From Xenorhabdus mauleonii (GTDB lineage: Bacteria > Pseudomonadota > Gammaproteobacteria > Enterobacterales > Enterobacteriaceae), in assembly GCF_900113945.1 (NCBI RefSeq), contig NZ_FORG01000002.1:310001-374000 (forward strand): DNA of 64,000 bases, in the 5' to 3' direction. Position 1 is the first letter of the stretch, and each line of letters begins with the position of its first letter. Below are positions 29,317 to 40,000 of this stretch, in pieces. The position numbers were made by a program, and so were the translations under genes. Under the pieces are notes generated by a model, which saw only the letters and a list, made by a program, of their open reading frames with translations, searched no databases and had not been told where the DNA came from.

Positions 29317-30438
29317 TTATTCATCAACCTGATTAATACTAATGCGATTATTAGCATCAAGGATAGCGGCCTTGGCCCGGATCCTTGCTTCAAGCTGGTC
29401 TATCATGTCTTTATTATCAAGACGATCTTTCTGACGAATACCATCTTCATAAAATCCACTTTTCGTTTTCGCACCAGTGACACCAAGTGTTGAAACTTCA
29501 GCTTCTCCCGGCCCATTAACAACACAGCCAATGATAGAAACATCCATTGGGGTGATTAAGTCTTCGAGGCGCTGTTCAAGCGCATTGACCGTGCCAATGA
29601 CGTCAAACTCCTGACGTGAGCAAGTTGGGCAAGCAATGAAGTTAATACCTCTGGAGCGAATTCGCAGCGCCTTCAAGATATCAAAACCAACTTTAACTTC
29701 TTCCACCGGATCTGCCGCCAAAGAGATACGCAACGTATCACCAATCCCTTCTGACAACAAAATACCCAGACCGATTGATGATTTCACAGCGCCCGCACGA
29801 GCCCCGCCTGCTTCGGTGATCCCCAGATGCAACGGCTGGTCAATTTTCTGTGCCAGTAAGCGATAGGCACCTACTGCCAAGAACACATCCGATGCCTTAA
29901 CACTGACCTTGAACTGGTCGAAATTAAGCCTGTCCAGAATATCCACATGACGCATTGCTGATTCAACTAATGCTTCCGGTGTAGGTTCACCATATTTTTC
30001 CTGTAGATCTTTCTCCAGTGACCCACCATTAACCCCAATGCGAATCGGAATATTATTATGGCGAGCGCAATCCACAACCATGCGGATGCGTTCTTCGTTA
30101 CCAATATTACCGGGGTTAATGCGCAAGCAATCAACGCCATATTCTGCTACTTTCAATGCGATGCGATAATCAAAATGAATATCAGCAACCAGCGGAACAT
30201 TAACTTGCTGTTTGATGAGTTTGAATGCTTCTGCGGCATCCATGGTTGGAACTGAGACACGAACAATATCAACACCGACACGTTCCAGCGACCGAATCTG
30301 GTTGATGGTCGCCTCAACATCAGTTGTCCGTGTGTTAGTCATTGATTGAACCGCGATAGGAGCACCATCCCCCACGGGTACTTTACCGACATAAATACGT
30401 GTGGATTTACGTCTTTTTATCGGTGATTCATTATGCAT
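29317..30438 (-). CDS. ispG: 4-hydroxy-3-methylbut-2-enyl diphosphate synthase
   Basis: [4Fe-4S] enzyme of the MEP isoprenoid pathway making HMBPP from MEcPP. 373 residues; TIM-barrel start ([15 protein letters not shown]), and cluster cysteines in CPTCSR and [13 protein letters not shown]. It relies on Fe-S supply from the isc operon later in this window. Order rodZ-ispG-hisS is the conserved one. Confidence 0.97.
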   Translation of the reverse strand: MHNESPIKRRKSTRIYVGKVPVGDGAPIAVQSMTNTRTTDVEATINQIRSLERVGVDIVRVSVPTMDAAEAFKLIKQQVNVPLVADIHFDYRIALKVAEYGVDCLRINPGNIGNEERIRMVVDCARHNNIPIRIGVNGGSLEKDLQEKYGEPTPEALVESAMRHVDILDRLNFDQFKVSVKASDVFLAVGAYRLLAQKIDQPLHLGITEAGGARAGAVKSSIGLGILLSEGIGDTLRISLAADPVEEVKVGFDILKALRIRSRGINFIACPTCSRQEFDVIGTVNALEQRLEDLITPMDVSIIGCVVNGPGEAEVSTLGVTGAKTKSGFYEDGIRQKDRLDNKDMIDQLEARIRAKAAILDANNRISINQVDE

Positions 30439-30606
30439 TTTTACATTACTCCCCTACATCCCTGTATTTTGTTTATAAAAATTACAACTATGCTGTGGTG
30501 AATAATACACGCTATGCTCAATAATACACACAGGCGAACATGAATTCTTATTCAATGTTCGCCCAAGTCTTTAACATGATAAATTCGCCAAAAGCCAATA
30601 ATGAGT

Positions 30607-31635
30607 TTATTTCAATGTCAGTTTGGCTGTTGTACCTTTTTTAATAAAAGTACCGAGATCCACTGGTTTCCCCTGGAACTGGACTTTAGCCCAAGCAGGT
30701 GCACCAATAATCAATGAATAAGACTGCTCACCAGAAAACATCAGGCTATCACCTTTATTTTTTATCCCGTTGAACAATGTCTTACCTTTGGCATTTTTGA
30801 CTTCTACCCAGCATCTCCCACTGAAATTCATAACTAACTCATTGTTAGTTGCCGCTTCAATATTATTTACATCTGTTGCCGAAGTGCTGACTACAGAAGA
30901 AATGCTTGCCGCTGAAGAAGTACTCGCGGCAGAATTTGCTGTACCGGCATTAGATATACCAGCATCGGCAGTGCTTGCATTAGCGACAGATGCGTTATTT
31001 TCTGCAACAGCACTGGTTGTAGATGGGGTAGCTGCTTTTGATTCTGCGGAAGCCATCGCTGGCGTTCCTGTATTGATTTGTGCTGAAGACAATTTATTTT
31101 GGGAAACCTCAACAGGCTGCCCTTCTTTAGCAGGCGCAGATGAAGTCTCTGCTGCCGCTGCTGAATCATTTTCAGTATGTTGAGCACTGGATTGCTCAGC
31201 CATTGACGTGAATTCGTTTTGCTGCTCTTTGTGGTTCTGCCACCACCACAGCACAGTCATGCCCAATAGTAGTATGATGACGGCCCATGTTATCTTCATT
31301 AACCAGCCATCACGCTTCTTGCGCTTTTTCCCTGATGAGAAACTTTGCATTTGGGAAACCTTGACAGTCTTGACTGGCATTTGTTTGTCCAAGACGCTCA
31401 AAATTTCAGCTTCCGGCACCTGAACAAGTTTTGCATAAGCGCGGATATATCCACGAAAGAATGTCGGCGTAATATTGGATGGGATATGATCTTCTTCAAT
31501 GTCACGAACAGTGGACAGTTTGAGACACAAGCGATCTGCCACATTTTGCTGAGAAAGCTCAAGTTTTTCACGAGCTTGACACAGAATCTGACCTGCTGTC
31601 AGATTGGCTTCTTCTGGGTAAGTTTCAGTCTTCAT
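30607..31635 (-). CDS. rodZ: cytoskeletal protein RodZ
   Basis: Links MreB filaments to the membrane and maintains rod shape. 342 residues: N-terminal cytoplasmic helix-turn-helix domain (GQILCQAREKLELSQQNVAD), one membrane helix at about 115-131 (AVIILLLGMTVLWWW), a low-complexity Ala/Ser/Thr/Asn linker (about 150-260) and a C-terminal periplasmic beta domain (VMNFSGRCWVEVKNAKG). The linker is the variable part of the family and shows internal SAASTSSAAS-type repetition. Confidence 0.95.
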   Translation of the reverse strand: MKTETYPEEANLTAGQILCQAREKLELSQQNVADRLCLKLSTVRDIEEDHIPSNITPTFFRGYIRAYAKLVQVPEAEILSVLDKQMPVKTVKVSQMQSFSSGKKRKKRDGWLMKITWAVIILLLGMTVLWWWQNHKEQQNEFTSMAEQSSAQHTENDSAAAAETSSAPAKEGQPVEVSQNKLSSAQINTGTPAMASAESKAATPSTTSAVAENNASVANASTADAGISNAGTANSAASTSSAASISSVVSTSATDVNNIEAATNNELVMNFSGRCWVEVKNAKGKTLFNGIKNKGDSLMFSGEQSYSLIIGAPAWAKVQFQGKPVDLGTFIKKGTTAKLTLK

Positions 31636-31738
31636 TAGCTAAGGACACTGGTACTGTTCAGGGTTAAAGAATTTACGCAAATTAACTAGAGCATGTAATT
31701 TAACTTACGTAGCGAAATAATTTCATACTATCTATGTC

Positions 31739-31795
31739 TATTACAGAAAACTATATTTATTACAGAAAATTGATGTTTATTACAGAAGATCACCT
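31739..31795. repeat. three tandem ~20-bp repeats at the pilW 3' end
   Basis: TATTACAGAA occurs three times at a 19-20-bp period, directly abutting the premature end of pilW. This may be a deletion or slippage scar. Confidence 0.6.
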
Positions 31796-32209
31796 ATCGC
31801 AGCTGTAGCTACTCATGCCGCTTTTCGCACTTCCCGTGATCAATTTCTTCGCTTCTGTATACTGCTTTTGTTCACACAGAAAAGCATAATAATGATGCAC
31901 TACAGTATCATTTCCTGCCGCATACTGCATGGCCGTTCTGTAATGCTGCCCTGCGGTTTCTGGCCGCCCTGCGTACTGCTCATGCAAAGCCATGCCCAAA
32001 TGAGCCTCTGGGTGGCGTGGTTCTGCCTGCAAAACCTTTTGAAAGTGATAATTGGCAGCCGATAAATTTCGTTCTGCCAAATACGCTTTCCCTAGCCGTA
32101 ATCGTGTATCTACTGCAATAACCTGCTGACCGTGACGTGCAGAGTGTTCCACACAGCCAGTTAACAGGCTAAAACAAACTATAGACCAAATTATTGATTT
32201 CCGTATCAT
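31790..32209 (-). CDS. pilW: truncated PilW/PilF-like TPR lipoprotein
   Basis: 139-residue lipoprotein with lipobox LLTGC and about two TPR repeats (LRLGKAYLAERNLSAANYHF, AEPRHPEAHLGMALHEQYAG). PilW/PilF proteins, which assemble type IV pilin secretin, are usually near 250 residues with six TPRs, so the C-terminal half is missing; the frame ends SSYSCDR and continues into tandem repeats. It keeps the usual position between rlmN and rodZ. No other pilus genes are in the window. May be a decayed gene or a minimal lipoprotein. Confidence 0.8.
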   Translation of the reverse strand: MIRKSIIWSIVCFSLLTGCVEHSARHGQQVIAVDTRLRLGKAYLAERNLSAANYHFQKVLQAEPRHPEAHLGMALHEQYAGRPETAGQHYRTAMQYAAGNDTVVHHYYAFLCEQKQYTEAKKLITGSAKSGMSSYSCDR

Positions 32210-32280
32210 ACCATTCTCATTTATAAGAATATGTCAAACTTAAGCAGATTTTTAGCCATTAATCGAGATTAAACAAAAAA

Positions 32281-33459
32281 TTAGATTGTTTTTATCTGAA
32301 TGGTGTCACCTGCCATGCGTTTTTTCAGTGTCCGTTTGGTTCTATCAATGACATCACCCGCAAGCTGCCCACATGCGGCATCTATGTCATCTCCCCTCGT
32401 TTTACGCACGATGGTTGTGAAACCATATCCCATCAGTACCTTGGAAAAACGATCAATTCGGCTGTTGGAACTGCGGCCATAAGGAGCGCCGGGGAACGGG
32501 TTCCACGGGATCAGGTTGATCTTGCTCGGGGTATCTTTCAGGCACTCGGCCAATTGGTGGGCTTGTTCAACGCTATCATTGACGTGATCAAGCATGACAT
32601 ATTCCACCGTAACGCGCCCTTGGTTTGCATTGGATTTAGTCAAGTAACGACGAACTCCTGCCAGGAATTCTTCGATGTTGTACTTCCGGTTAATCGGCAC
32701 GATTTCGTCGCGGACATCATCAGTCGGCGCATGCAAAGAAATAGCGAGTGCAACATCAATCATATCGCCCAGCTTATCCAGTGCCGGTACAACTCCGGAT
32801 GTTGATAAGGTCACACGACGTTTTGACAGGCCGAAACCAAAATCATCCATCATGATTTCCATTGCTGGCACGACATTGTTCAAATTGAGCAATGGCTCTC
32901 CCATTCCCATCATCACTACGTTAGTAATGGGACGGCGGCCACTGGATTTCAGTGAACCGATGATTTTGGCAGCACGCCAAACCTGGCCGATGATTTCAGA
33001 TACCCGCAGATTGCGGTTAAAACCCTGCTGGGCAGTAGAACAGAATTTACACTCTAAAGCACATCCCACCTGAGATGAAACACACAGTGTCGCGCGATCA
33101 TCTTCCGGGATATAAACCGTTTCAACCTGTTGATCGCCAACAGTAATCGCCCATTTGATGGTGCCATCGGCGGAGCGTTGCTCTTCAGCGACTTCCGGTG
33201 CTTTAATTTCAGCGACTTCCTGTAATTTTGCTCTGAGCACTTTATTGATATCTGTCATCTGCTCAAAGTCGTCATAGCAATAATGGTACATCCATTTCAT
33301 GACCTGATCGGCACGAAAAGGTTTTTCTCCCATATCGGCAAAAAATTGACGCATTTGCTTACGGTTAAGGTCAAGTAAGTTGATTTTACCGTTTTTCTTT
33401 TCAGGTGTGACAGATACAGCGGAAGTTGAAGATGGTACGGTTTCGTTAAGTTGGGACAT
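32281..33459 (-). CDS. rlmN: 23S rRNA m2A2503 / tRNA m2A37 methyltransferase RlmN
   Basis: Radical SAM enzyme methylating A2503 of 23S rRNA and A37 of some tRNAs. 392 residues; the cluster motif is C-x3-C-x2-C in CALECKFC, with GMGEPLLN and a C-terminal catalytic Cys region ([14 protein letters not shown]). First gene of the rlmN-pilW-rodZ-ispG-hisS-yfgM-bamB run. Confidence 0.97.
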   Translation of the reverse strand: MSQLNETVPSSTSAVSVTPEKKNGKINLLDLNRKQMRQFFADMGEKPFRADQVMKWMYHYCYDDFEQMTDINKVLRAKLQEVAEIKAPEVAEEQRSADGTIKWAITVGDQQVETVYIPEDDRATLCVSSQVGCALECKFCSTAQQGFNRNLRVSEIIGQVWRAAKIIGSLKSSGRRPITNVVMMGMGEPLLNLNNVVPAMEIMMDDFGFGLSKRRVTLSTSGVVPALDKLGDMIDVALAISLHAPTDDVRDEIVPINRKYNIEEFLAGVRRYLTKSNANQGRVTVEYVMLDHVNDSVEQAHQLAECLKDTPSKINLIPWNPFPGAPYGRSSNSRIDRFSKVLMGYGFTTIVRKTRGDDIDAACGQLAGDVIDRTKRTLKKRMAGDTIQIKTI

Positions 33460-33655
33460 TTTTTACATCGCCTCGTTGTTACACTTTCGGCTCTGTGCTG
33501 ATTTTATTTCAACACTAAGTTTCATGCGGTGACTGCCTGTTCAATGTTCATTAGATTCCCGTGCTATCAAATTTCAGCAATAGAAAACGTTGCTAATAGC
33601 AAATTTCAGTAACATCAAATGAATTTGAGGGATAAACATCGAAATAAAATAATAA

Positions 33656-33685
33656 ACGCCTCACTAAATTAAATTAGTGGGGCGT
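33656..33685 (-). terminator. ndk terminator
   Basis: Minus-strand arms ACGCCCCACTAA/TTAGTGAGGCGT, followed by TTATTATTTTATTT. Between ndk and rlmN. Confidence 0.8.
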
Positions 33686-33732
33686 AACATTGTACAAACT
33701 TTACTGTTTAGATGCTACGAGTAACTGAAAGA

Positions 33733-34161
33733 TTAGTAGCGGGGGAAAATTTCATCATCACTGAAAAAGTAAGCAATTTCGCGATTTGCAGATTCGATAG
33801 AATCTGAACCGTGAACCGCATTTTCAGTAAAGCTGTCTGCGTAATCTGCACGCAGAGTACCGGCAAGTGCGTTATCTGGGTTGGTTGCGCCCATCAGGTC
33901 ACGATGACGCTGAACCGCATTTTCACCTTCCAGAACCTGTACCATAATTGGTCCAGAGGTCATGAATTCTACCAAACCATCAAAGAAAGGACGGCCTTTG
34001 TGTTCAGCGTAGAAACCTTCCGCTTGTTCACGGGTCAGATGCAGCATTTTGGCTGCAATAATTTTAAACCCAGCGCTTTCAAAACGGGCATAGATAGAAC
34101 CGATAGCGTCTTTCTTTACTGCGTTAGGCTTGATAATGGAAAAAGTACGTTCAATTGTCAT
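33733..34161 (-). CDS. ndk: nucleoside diphosphate kinase
   Basis: Balances NTP/dNTP pools by phosphate transfer through a histidine. 142 residues; phospho-histidine in NAVHGSDS (H117), and nucleotide-site motif [11 protein letters not shown]. Monocistronic between pbpC and rlmN, the usual enterobacterial order. Confidence 0.98.
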   Translation of the reverse strand: MTIERTFSIIKPNAVKKDAIGSIYARFESAGFKIIAAKMLHLTREQAEGFYAEHKGRPFFDGLVEFMTSGPIMVQVLEGENAVQRHRDLMGATNPDNALAGTLRADYADSFTENAVHGSDSIESANREIAYFFSDDEIFPRY

Positions 34162-34595
34162 TCGATAACCTCTTTGGCACTTTCAGCGATAATTCATTTT
34201 AATAGTCATGCCCCCCAAACAAAACTGAGGAACAAATTTATCCTGCCATCTGGCGGGAATAAAAATAGGCGTTGATTATAGGAGGAGACTTTCTGCTTTC
34301 CCACAAAAAACACAACATTTTATTAAAACTTTCTTATCGAAAATTATAATTTTTTAGCATAAATCACATTTTCTTGTGGTTACATCTGGCGAGTTAAACG
34401 CGTTTACGGGTATTCAGCCTTAATTTTGAATAAAACACCTTTACTGTAGCTTCATGCTTTTTGCATGGTTAATTCTATAAAATAATGCCTATTCAGGCGA
34501 ATGGATCACGAATAGGCTTTCTGATCAAGATCATTGAATTGATTGTTAAAGCGGCCACCTTTCCAGTTTCTTCTTGGCTGATGACAGAAAACAAA
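34162..34595. other. 434-bp ndk upstream region
   Basis: Holds the ndk promoter (not placed) and a dyad at 34487-34517 (arms GCCTATTC/GAATAGGC) about 80 bp past the pbpC stop, which may end pbpC. No gene seen. Confidence 0.5.
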
Positions 34596-36956
34596 TTACT
34601 GCAACACAAAATTGATTGAGCTGATTTGCCCGCCCAGATCCAACACACTGAGCTGATATTTACCAGACTGCAACAACGTGCTGCTCCATGTTTGATTATT
34701 TTCTGTTACTGCAACCTGTTCACCATTCAAAAACCACCATTGCCGCCCGCTGCCTCCTTGCGTTGAAATAGTTAAATCCAATGTTTTTTTACCCGGAATA
34801 CGCCTCAATATGTCGCCATCACGGATCCCAATAATCAGCAAGGGTATTGCATCCTTTTTCATTGGCGGACATTGAGGGTTGATAGGTGGCAAACGATTTG
34901 CCCGTCGTTCCTTGGCTGGTAGCCACGCTTCCAGTGCAATTGGCCACAGGCTTACTGTTTCAGGCTTGCCATCAGGGCAATCAGGTGCAACACGCAAACC
35001 TTGTTTATCTACCCATATCTGTTCATTGATCCCCGAAATTCCTTCTTGGTCACTGGTCGATAATGTCGGAGGGACGGTATTGTCCAAAATCCAGCTCAAT
35101 CGGCGCTGCCGACAATTACTGTTTTCCCGGTATCCCTTTTCCTGAAGCTGTTCTTGAGATGGAACAGTCCCGCTTGGCCAACAAATCGTTGCCTGACTGA
35201 CACTCGCAGGCCGTGGTTCAACAGGAATGCGCATCGAACCATTGCGCAAATGATCCATTAACAATCCATTGATTTGATTCATGATTGGGATCGCCGTGGC
35301 ATAACCAAATTGCCCAACGACGGGAGTACCATCAGGCCTGCCAACCCAAACCCCAATGGTATAACGCGCATTCACACCAATCGCCCATGCATCACGATAG
35401 CCGTAACTTGTGCCTGTTTTCCATGCCAAAGGCACTTCAGCGGGTAACGTGCTGTCAGGTTGAGGGCGCCCCTCTCCCGCCATAATCCGCCTGACTATCC
35501 AGGCTGCGCCGGCAGAAAAAAGTTGCCTGTCCCGTATTTTTTGCTGTGGCATAAAACGTAATGGAGACATTTTTCCTTGGCGGGCAAAAGCGCTGTAAGC
35601 CGCTACCAATTCATCCATACGGGTAGCCGTTCCGCCTAAAATAAGCGTTAAGTTCGGCTCACTGCCAAGTGGGAAACGTAATATCATGCCTGCATTGCGT
35701 AATTTGGCCGTAAATCGCTTGGAACCATATGCTTCAAGAAGCTGCACTGCCGGTAAATTCAATGACCTGACCAATGCCTCACTGGCGCTAACCGGCCCAT
35801 TGAAGCCGCTGTCAAAGTTTCCCGGCCTATAATCACTGAAACGACGGGGAACATCCTGCAATAAAGATTCCCCGTGGATCAAACCATCATCCAATGCCAT
35901 TGCATACAAAAAAGGCTTCAATGTAGAACCTGGTGAGCGCCGGGCACTTATCATATCGACGTGCCCAAAACGGCTTCGGTCTTGAATATCGGCTGATCCA
36001 ATATACGCTTTAACAGACATATCAGTATGATCGACAACCAGTACCCCGATTGACGTTTTAGCGGCCAGTTGGTATTTCCAGTTAAGAACCATATCTTCCA
36101 ATTGACGCTGCAAGCCAGTATCAATTGTCGTCTGGATCACTTCCTGCTGATTTTCATTCACCATTCTCCTCGCCAGCAATGGGGCCAGGTGAGGAGCCTG
36201 ACGTGGTGCCAACCACACATTTTCTTCTTTGATGTCAGCCACTTTTTGGGCCGACCAAACATGATATTGTTCCAATCGCTGCAATACCTTGTCACGGGCA
36301 GCCTGAGCCCGTTCAGGATAACGATCAGGGCGCAGTCTGCTGGGCGCCTGCGGTAATACAGCCAATAATGCGGCTTCACCGGATGAAAGTTCAGACGGCG
36401 ATTTTCCCAGATAAGACCAACTGGCAGCACCAATGCCTTGTAATGTGCCGCCAAATGGCGCTCGGTTCAGGTACATCTCCAAAATTTCATCTTTTGAATA
36501 ATACCATTCCAACTGCAAAGTACGCCAAATTTGTTTGAATTTTCCTGAAACAGTACGTGGATGTGGATCAATCAATCTGGCAACTTGCATAGAAATAGTG
36601 CTGCCACCCGAGACAATTTTCCCTGCGCGAATATCCTGCCATGCTGCCCTTAGCAGAGAAGCCGGATTAATGCCGGGATGCCTGTAAAACCAACGGTCTT
36701 CATAAGTCAGCAACGCCTGAAGATATTCCGGCGAAACTTGATCTAAGGTAACAGGATAACGCCAGATCCCCTCGCTGTCGGCAAAACGCCACAATGGTGA
36801 GCCATCAGCACCAACCACAACCCGAGCCATTTTGATGTTATGTGCCGGCAACGGCCATATTTTATCTGCCAGCCACATTCCGGTAGGTATCACCAGAAAA
36901 ATAACCAAAGTCATGATCAGAACATGCCGGTAGATGCGGGAGGACAATTTTCTCAT
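34596..36956 (-). CDS. pbpC: penicillin-binding protein 1C
   Basis: Bifunctional class A PBP: membrane anchor at about 12-30, transglycosylase domain with EDRWFYRHPGINP and RAPFGGTLQGIGAAS, transpeptidase with serine in SPGSTLKPF, the SLN-type motif, and KTGTSYG, plus a C-terminal BiPBP_C domain. 786 residues. It follows the macroglobulin gene yfhM, as in E. coli, where the two are thought to repair and protect the envelope together. A hairpin lies between them. Confidence 0.96.
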   Translation of the reverse strand: MRKLSSRIYRHVLIMTLVIFLVIPTGMWLADKIWPLPAHNIKMARVVVGADGSPLWRFADSEGIWRYPVTLDQVSPEYLQALLTYEDRWFYRHPGINPASLLRAAWQDIRAGKIVSGGSTISMQVARLIDPHPRTVSGKFKQIWRTLQLEWYYSKDEILEMYLNRAPFGGTLQGIGAASWSYLGKSPSELSSGEAALLAVLPQAPSRLRPDRYPERAQAARDKVLQRLEQYHVWSAQKVADIKEENVWLAPRQAPHLAPLLARRMVNENQQEVIQTTIDTGLQRQLEDMVLNWKYQLAAKTSIGVLVVDHTDMSVKAYIGSADIQDRSRFGHVDMISARRSPGSTLKPFLYAMALDDGLIHGESLLQDVPRRFSDYRPGNFDSGFNGPVSASEALVRSLNLPAVQLLEAYGSKRFTAKLRNAGMILRFPLGSEPNLTLILGGTATRMDELVAAYSAFARQGKMSPLRFMPQQKIRDRQLFSAGAAWIVRRIMAGEGRPQPDSTLPAEVPLAWKTGTSYGYRDAWAIGVNARYTIGVWVGRPDGTPVVGQFGYATAIPIMNQINGLLMDHLRNGSMRIPVEPRPASVSQATICWPSGTVPSQEQLQEKGYRENSNCRQRRLSWILDNTVPPTLSTSDQEGISGINEQIWVDKQGLRVAPDCPDGKPETVSLWPIALEAWLPAKERRANRLPPINPQCPPMKKDAIPLLIIGIRDGDILRRIPGKKTLDLTISTQGGSGRQWWFLNGEQVAVTENNQTWSSTLLQSGKYQLSVLDLGGQISSINFVLQ

Positions 36957-36981
36957 TACAGCGGTATCCGAAAAAAGCGGT

Positions 36982-37026
36982 GGCCCCTACCTTCACTTCA
37001 AGTGATAACTTCAAGTAATAGGGGCC
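36982..37026 (-). terminator. attenuator/terminator between yfhM and pbpC
   Basis: Arms GGCCCCTA/TAGGGGCC, then ACCGCTTTTTT on the minus strand. Located 9 bp after the yfhM stop. Confidence 0.75.
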
Positions 37027-37034
37027 GAGAGTTA

Positions 37035-40000
37035 TTACCGGACTATTTCCAGTGTTGGGTTAGTTGAGCCTACTGCACGCCAATAAGGAACATACATGGA
37101 TTCAACCTGTGGTGCGGGAATTTGATAAACTCCTGGGGCAACGGCACGGGCTAAATAAAGTAATGTTACTGATTTATAAGCAGGAACGGCCACAGCTGCG
37201 ACAAAACGATCATCACGATATTCGATATGCCGGATGTCTTCTTTTTGCATCTCTTCAATAGAATATTGCAGGCCTGATGCGCTCTCACCCAAGCTCGCAC
37301 TACTATTCGCCAAGTTTTGGTTTTCTATTTCCAATCCCGCAGGAAGTAAATCAACAACCAAAGCATCGGGGACGGCTTGAGTTGCACTAATTTTTAGTTT
37401 CACAACCACCATTTCACCACTTCTCATACGATCGAAGTAAGTTGGTTTACCTTCTAAATCGAGGTAAGTTCGCTCAATGTTCAGAACATTTGAGTAAGGG
37501 GTTGGTGTGTTCAGCGGATACCCCACGACGTTCAGGCGTGAGTACAGCGTACTGTCACCCCTGTTACTGATATCTACGCCCTTCAGGAGTTGTTCCGCCG
37601 TTAATGTGTCCGTTAATGCCCTATCATAATTAAGCGGCGGCATTTGCTGGTTAATGGCGGCTTTCCAAGGTTGTTCAGATTCGTTGATGAAGTAACGCCC
37701 TGCCAGATAAAGTGCATTGCTTTCTTGGGTTGAGAAATAATGGCGGGTTGTCAGCTCATTGGACAAATCGAGTAATTTTTCATCGCGCTCTTTTAGCAAC
37801 ATCTTGTGTTCTGTCAGCAAAGAAACAATTTGGGCGTCATCACGAATAATACTGCCATAGTCACCCAAACTATGATCTGACTTGCGTGATTTACGTACTC
37901 CCAAATCAACAGCCTTATCACCACGGGTATTATCCCCCATGATTTTCAGTGCGATGCCTAATTGAACTAAAGACAAACCACTTCCCGCCATTTCCCTGCG
38001 TTCATACAGTTGCCTTAATCCACTCAATGGTGCTTTTTGTTGATTGGCCAAGACTAAACCCGCATAAGCCTGCACCGCGAATTGTGCCGCGGAAAGTGAT
38101 CTACTGTAACGGGCATCAATAATGCTCTTGTCCTGTAAATAGCGTAATAAGCGATTATTGGCGGCTTTCAGGGCATCAGTTGGAACGCTATAACCCTGCT
38201 GGATAGCACGGTACAGAAAATCCGTCGCATAAGCGGTTAACCAAAATTCTTCACTGCCATTGCGATCCCATAATGAAAAACTTCCATTATGACGCTGCAT
38301 ACTCAGTAGATGAGTAATTCCTCTCTCAATGGCGGTCCGACGTGCCTCATCACTTTGCGTTTTGATGCCCAATTTTTTCAATTCAACTTCATTCGAGTAA
38401 AGTGATGGATAAAGCCCGCTGATTGTCTGTTCCAGACAGCCATAGGGATAGGCGTACAATTCACGGATATAACGCGCTATTTGCAATGGCGGCCTGCTGG
38501 TCAGCAATAGCTGCCCTTCCAAGGTTTCCGGAGCCAGATCAGAAATCGCTGCCGGTGATAACTGCCAATCCTGCCCGTGATGGAGCACATTCGCAAATTG
38601 CAGCGTTTTAGCCGGATGTGCCGGACGAACGCCTATTTTCCAGCTATTTTTGTACTGCGTTAAATTTTCATCAGGTAAATTCAGCCCATTGATCGTCAAG
38701 AAAATTTCACCTTGCCCAAACCCGTGAACTGCTTTGACAGGGATCTGGAGGGTTGTTCGCTTTCCTTTTTCCAATATGAGCTTCTTGCTTGTCATACCAT
38801 GTAATTTAATCAGCCCTTCCGCTGCAAAATCCAGCGTCAGTATTTGCGGTTGTTCAGTCAAATTGGTGAGATCCAATGACAGCAGGGATTGATCCCCACC
38901 TGCCATAAAACGAGGCAATGACATTTGTGTAACGACAGGGGCTGCAACAATGATTTTACGTTCACTGTGACCAAATTCATTATCGCTCCATGTCTGAGCC
39001 ATTAACCTGAGTTCCCCGTTGAAATCCGGAATTGGCAGGGTAATTTCACCTTCGCCGTTCGCATTCAGTACAACGGGCTTAGCTTGTTCAGCAATGATTT
39101 TGACTTCCGTCAATGGCTTTTTACCACCACGCTCAAATGAACTGTCATCACCATCTCCCCCAAAACGCAGATTTGCCTGACGGCCTTCAGCTTCAATCAA
39201 GTGACCATAAACATCATATTGATCAGCTCCATAGCGCTTGCGGCCAAAGAAAGCTTCGTAAGGATCTGGAGTTTTAAAGTCAGTGATACTCAATACACCG
39301 GTATCTACCGCTGAGAGCAAGACGTAGACCTGTTTTGGCAACGGATTCCCTTGTTGGGGAGTGGCTTTAATCTTAACTTTGAGATCTTGATTTGGACGTA
39401 TTTTATCAGGCGCACTCAAGGCGATATCCAGTTTACGACCTTCATCCATCAGAGGCAGATGCAGAACACCTATCGCCCGCTTAGGGGTTGCATGACGGGA
39501 TTTGTCACCGGGCCGGACAACAACGGCAGTGAGATACAAATCATGACGAGCCCACGATTTATCAATTGGGACGTCAATATTCAGTCCTTTTGCGGGTACG
39601 TCAATTTCCTGCCACCATAATGGGCCTTCACTCGATTCCACCAGCAGGTAGCCTTTGCCTTCCTGGGGTGCAAGCATGCGCAGTTTCACTTTATCACCCG
39701 GTTTATAGGCAGGTTTATCCAAAGACATTTGGACCTGATCCGGGCGTACTGCCCCTGTTCCTCCAGTATTATCCTGCCATGAATAGCCAGCCCAGAAATT
39801 CAGACTGGTGACAAGCTGGTTTTGTGGATTCACAATTTCAATGCGATAAGAACCCCATTCGACAGGGAAACTGATTTTAGCTGTACCATTTTTTGCAATT
39901 TGCAACGGTTCATCTTCCATGAGCAGATCTTTCTGGTCATAACCTGATTGCCAACCGTTATTGCTTGACCAACGCCAGTAATAATCACGACGTTCATAGA

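Noticed and set aside
30770-31183. 137-codon plus-strand ORF inside rodZ
   Set aside because: Antisense shadow of the low-complexity RodZ linker; no ribosome site or homology.
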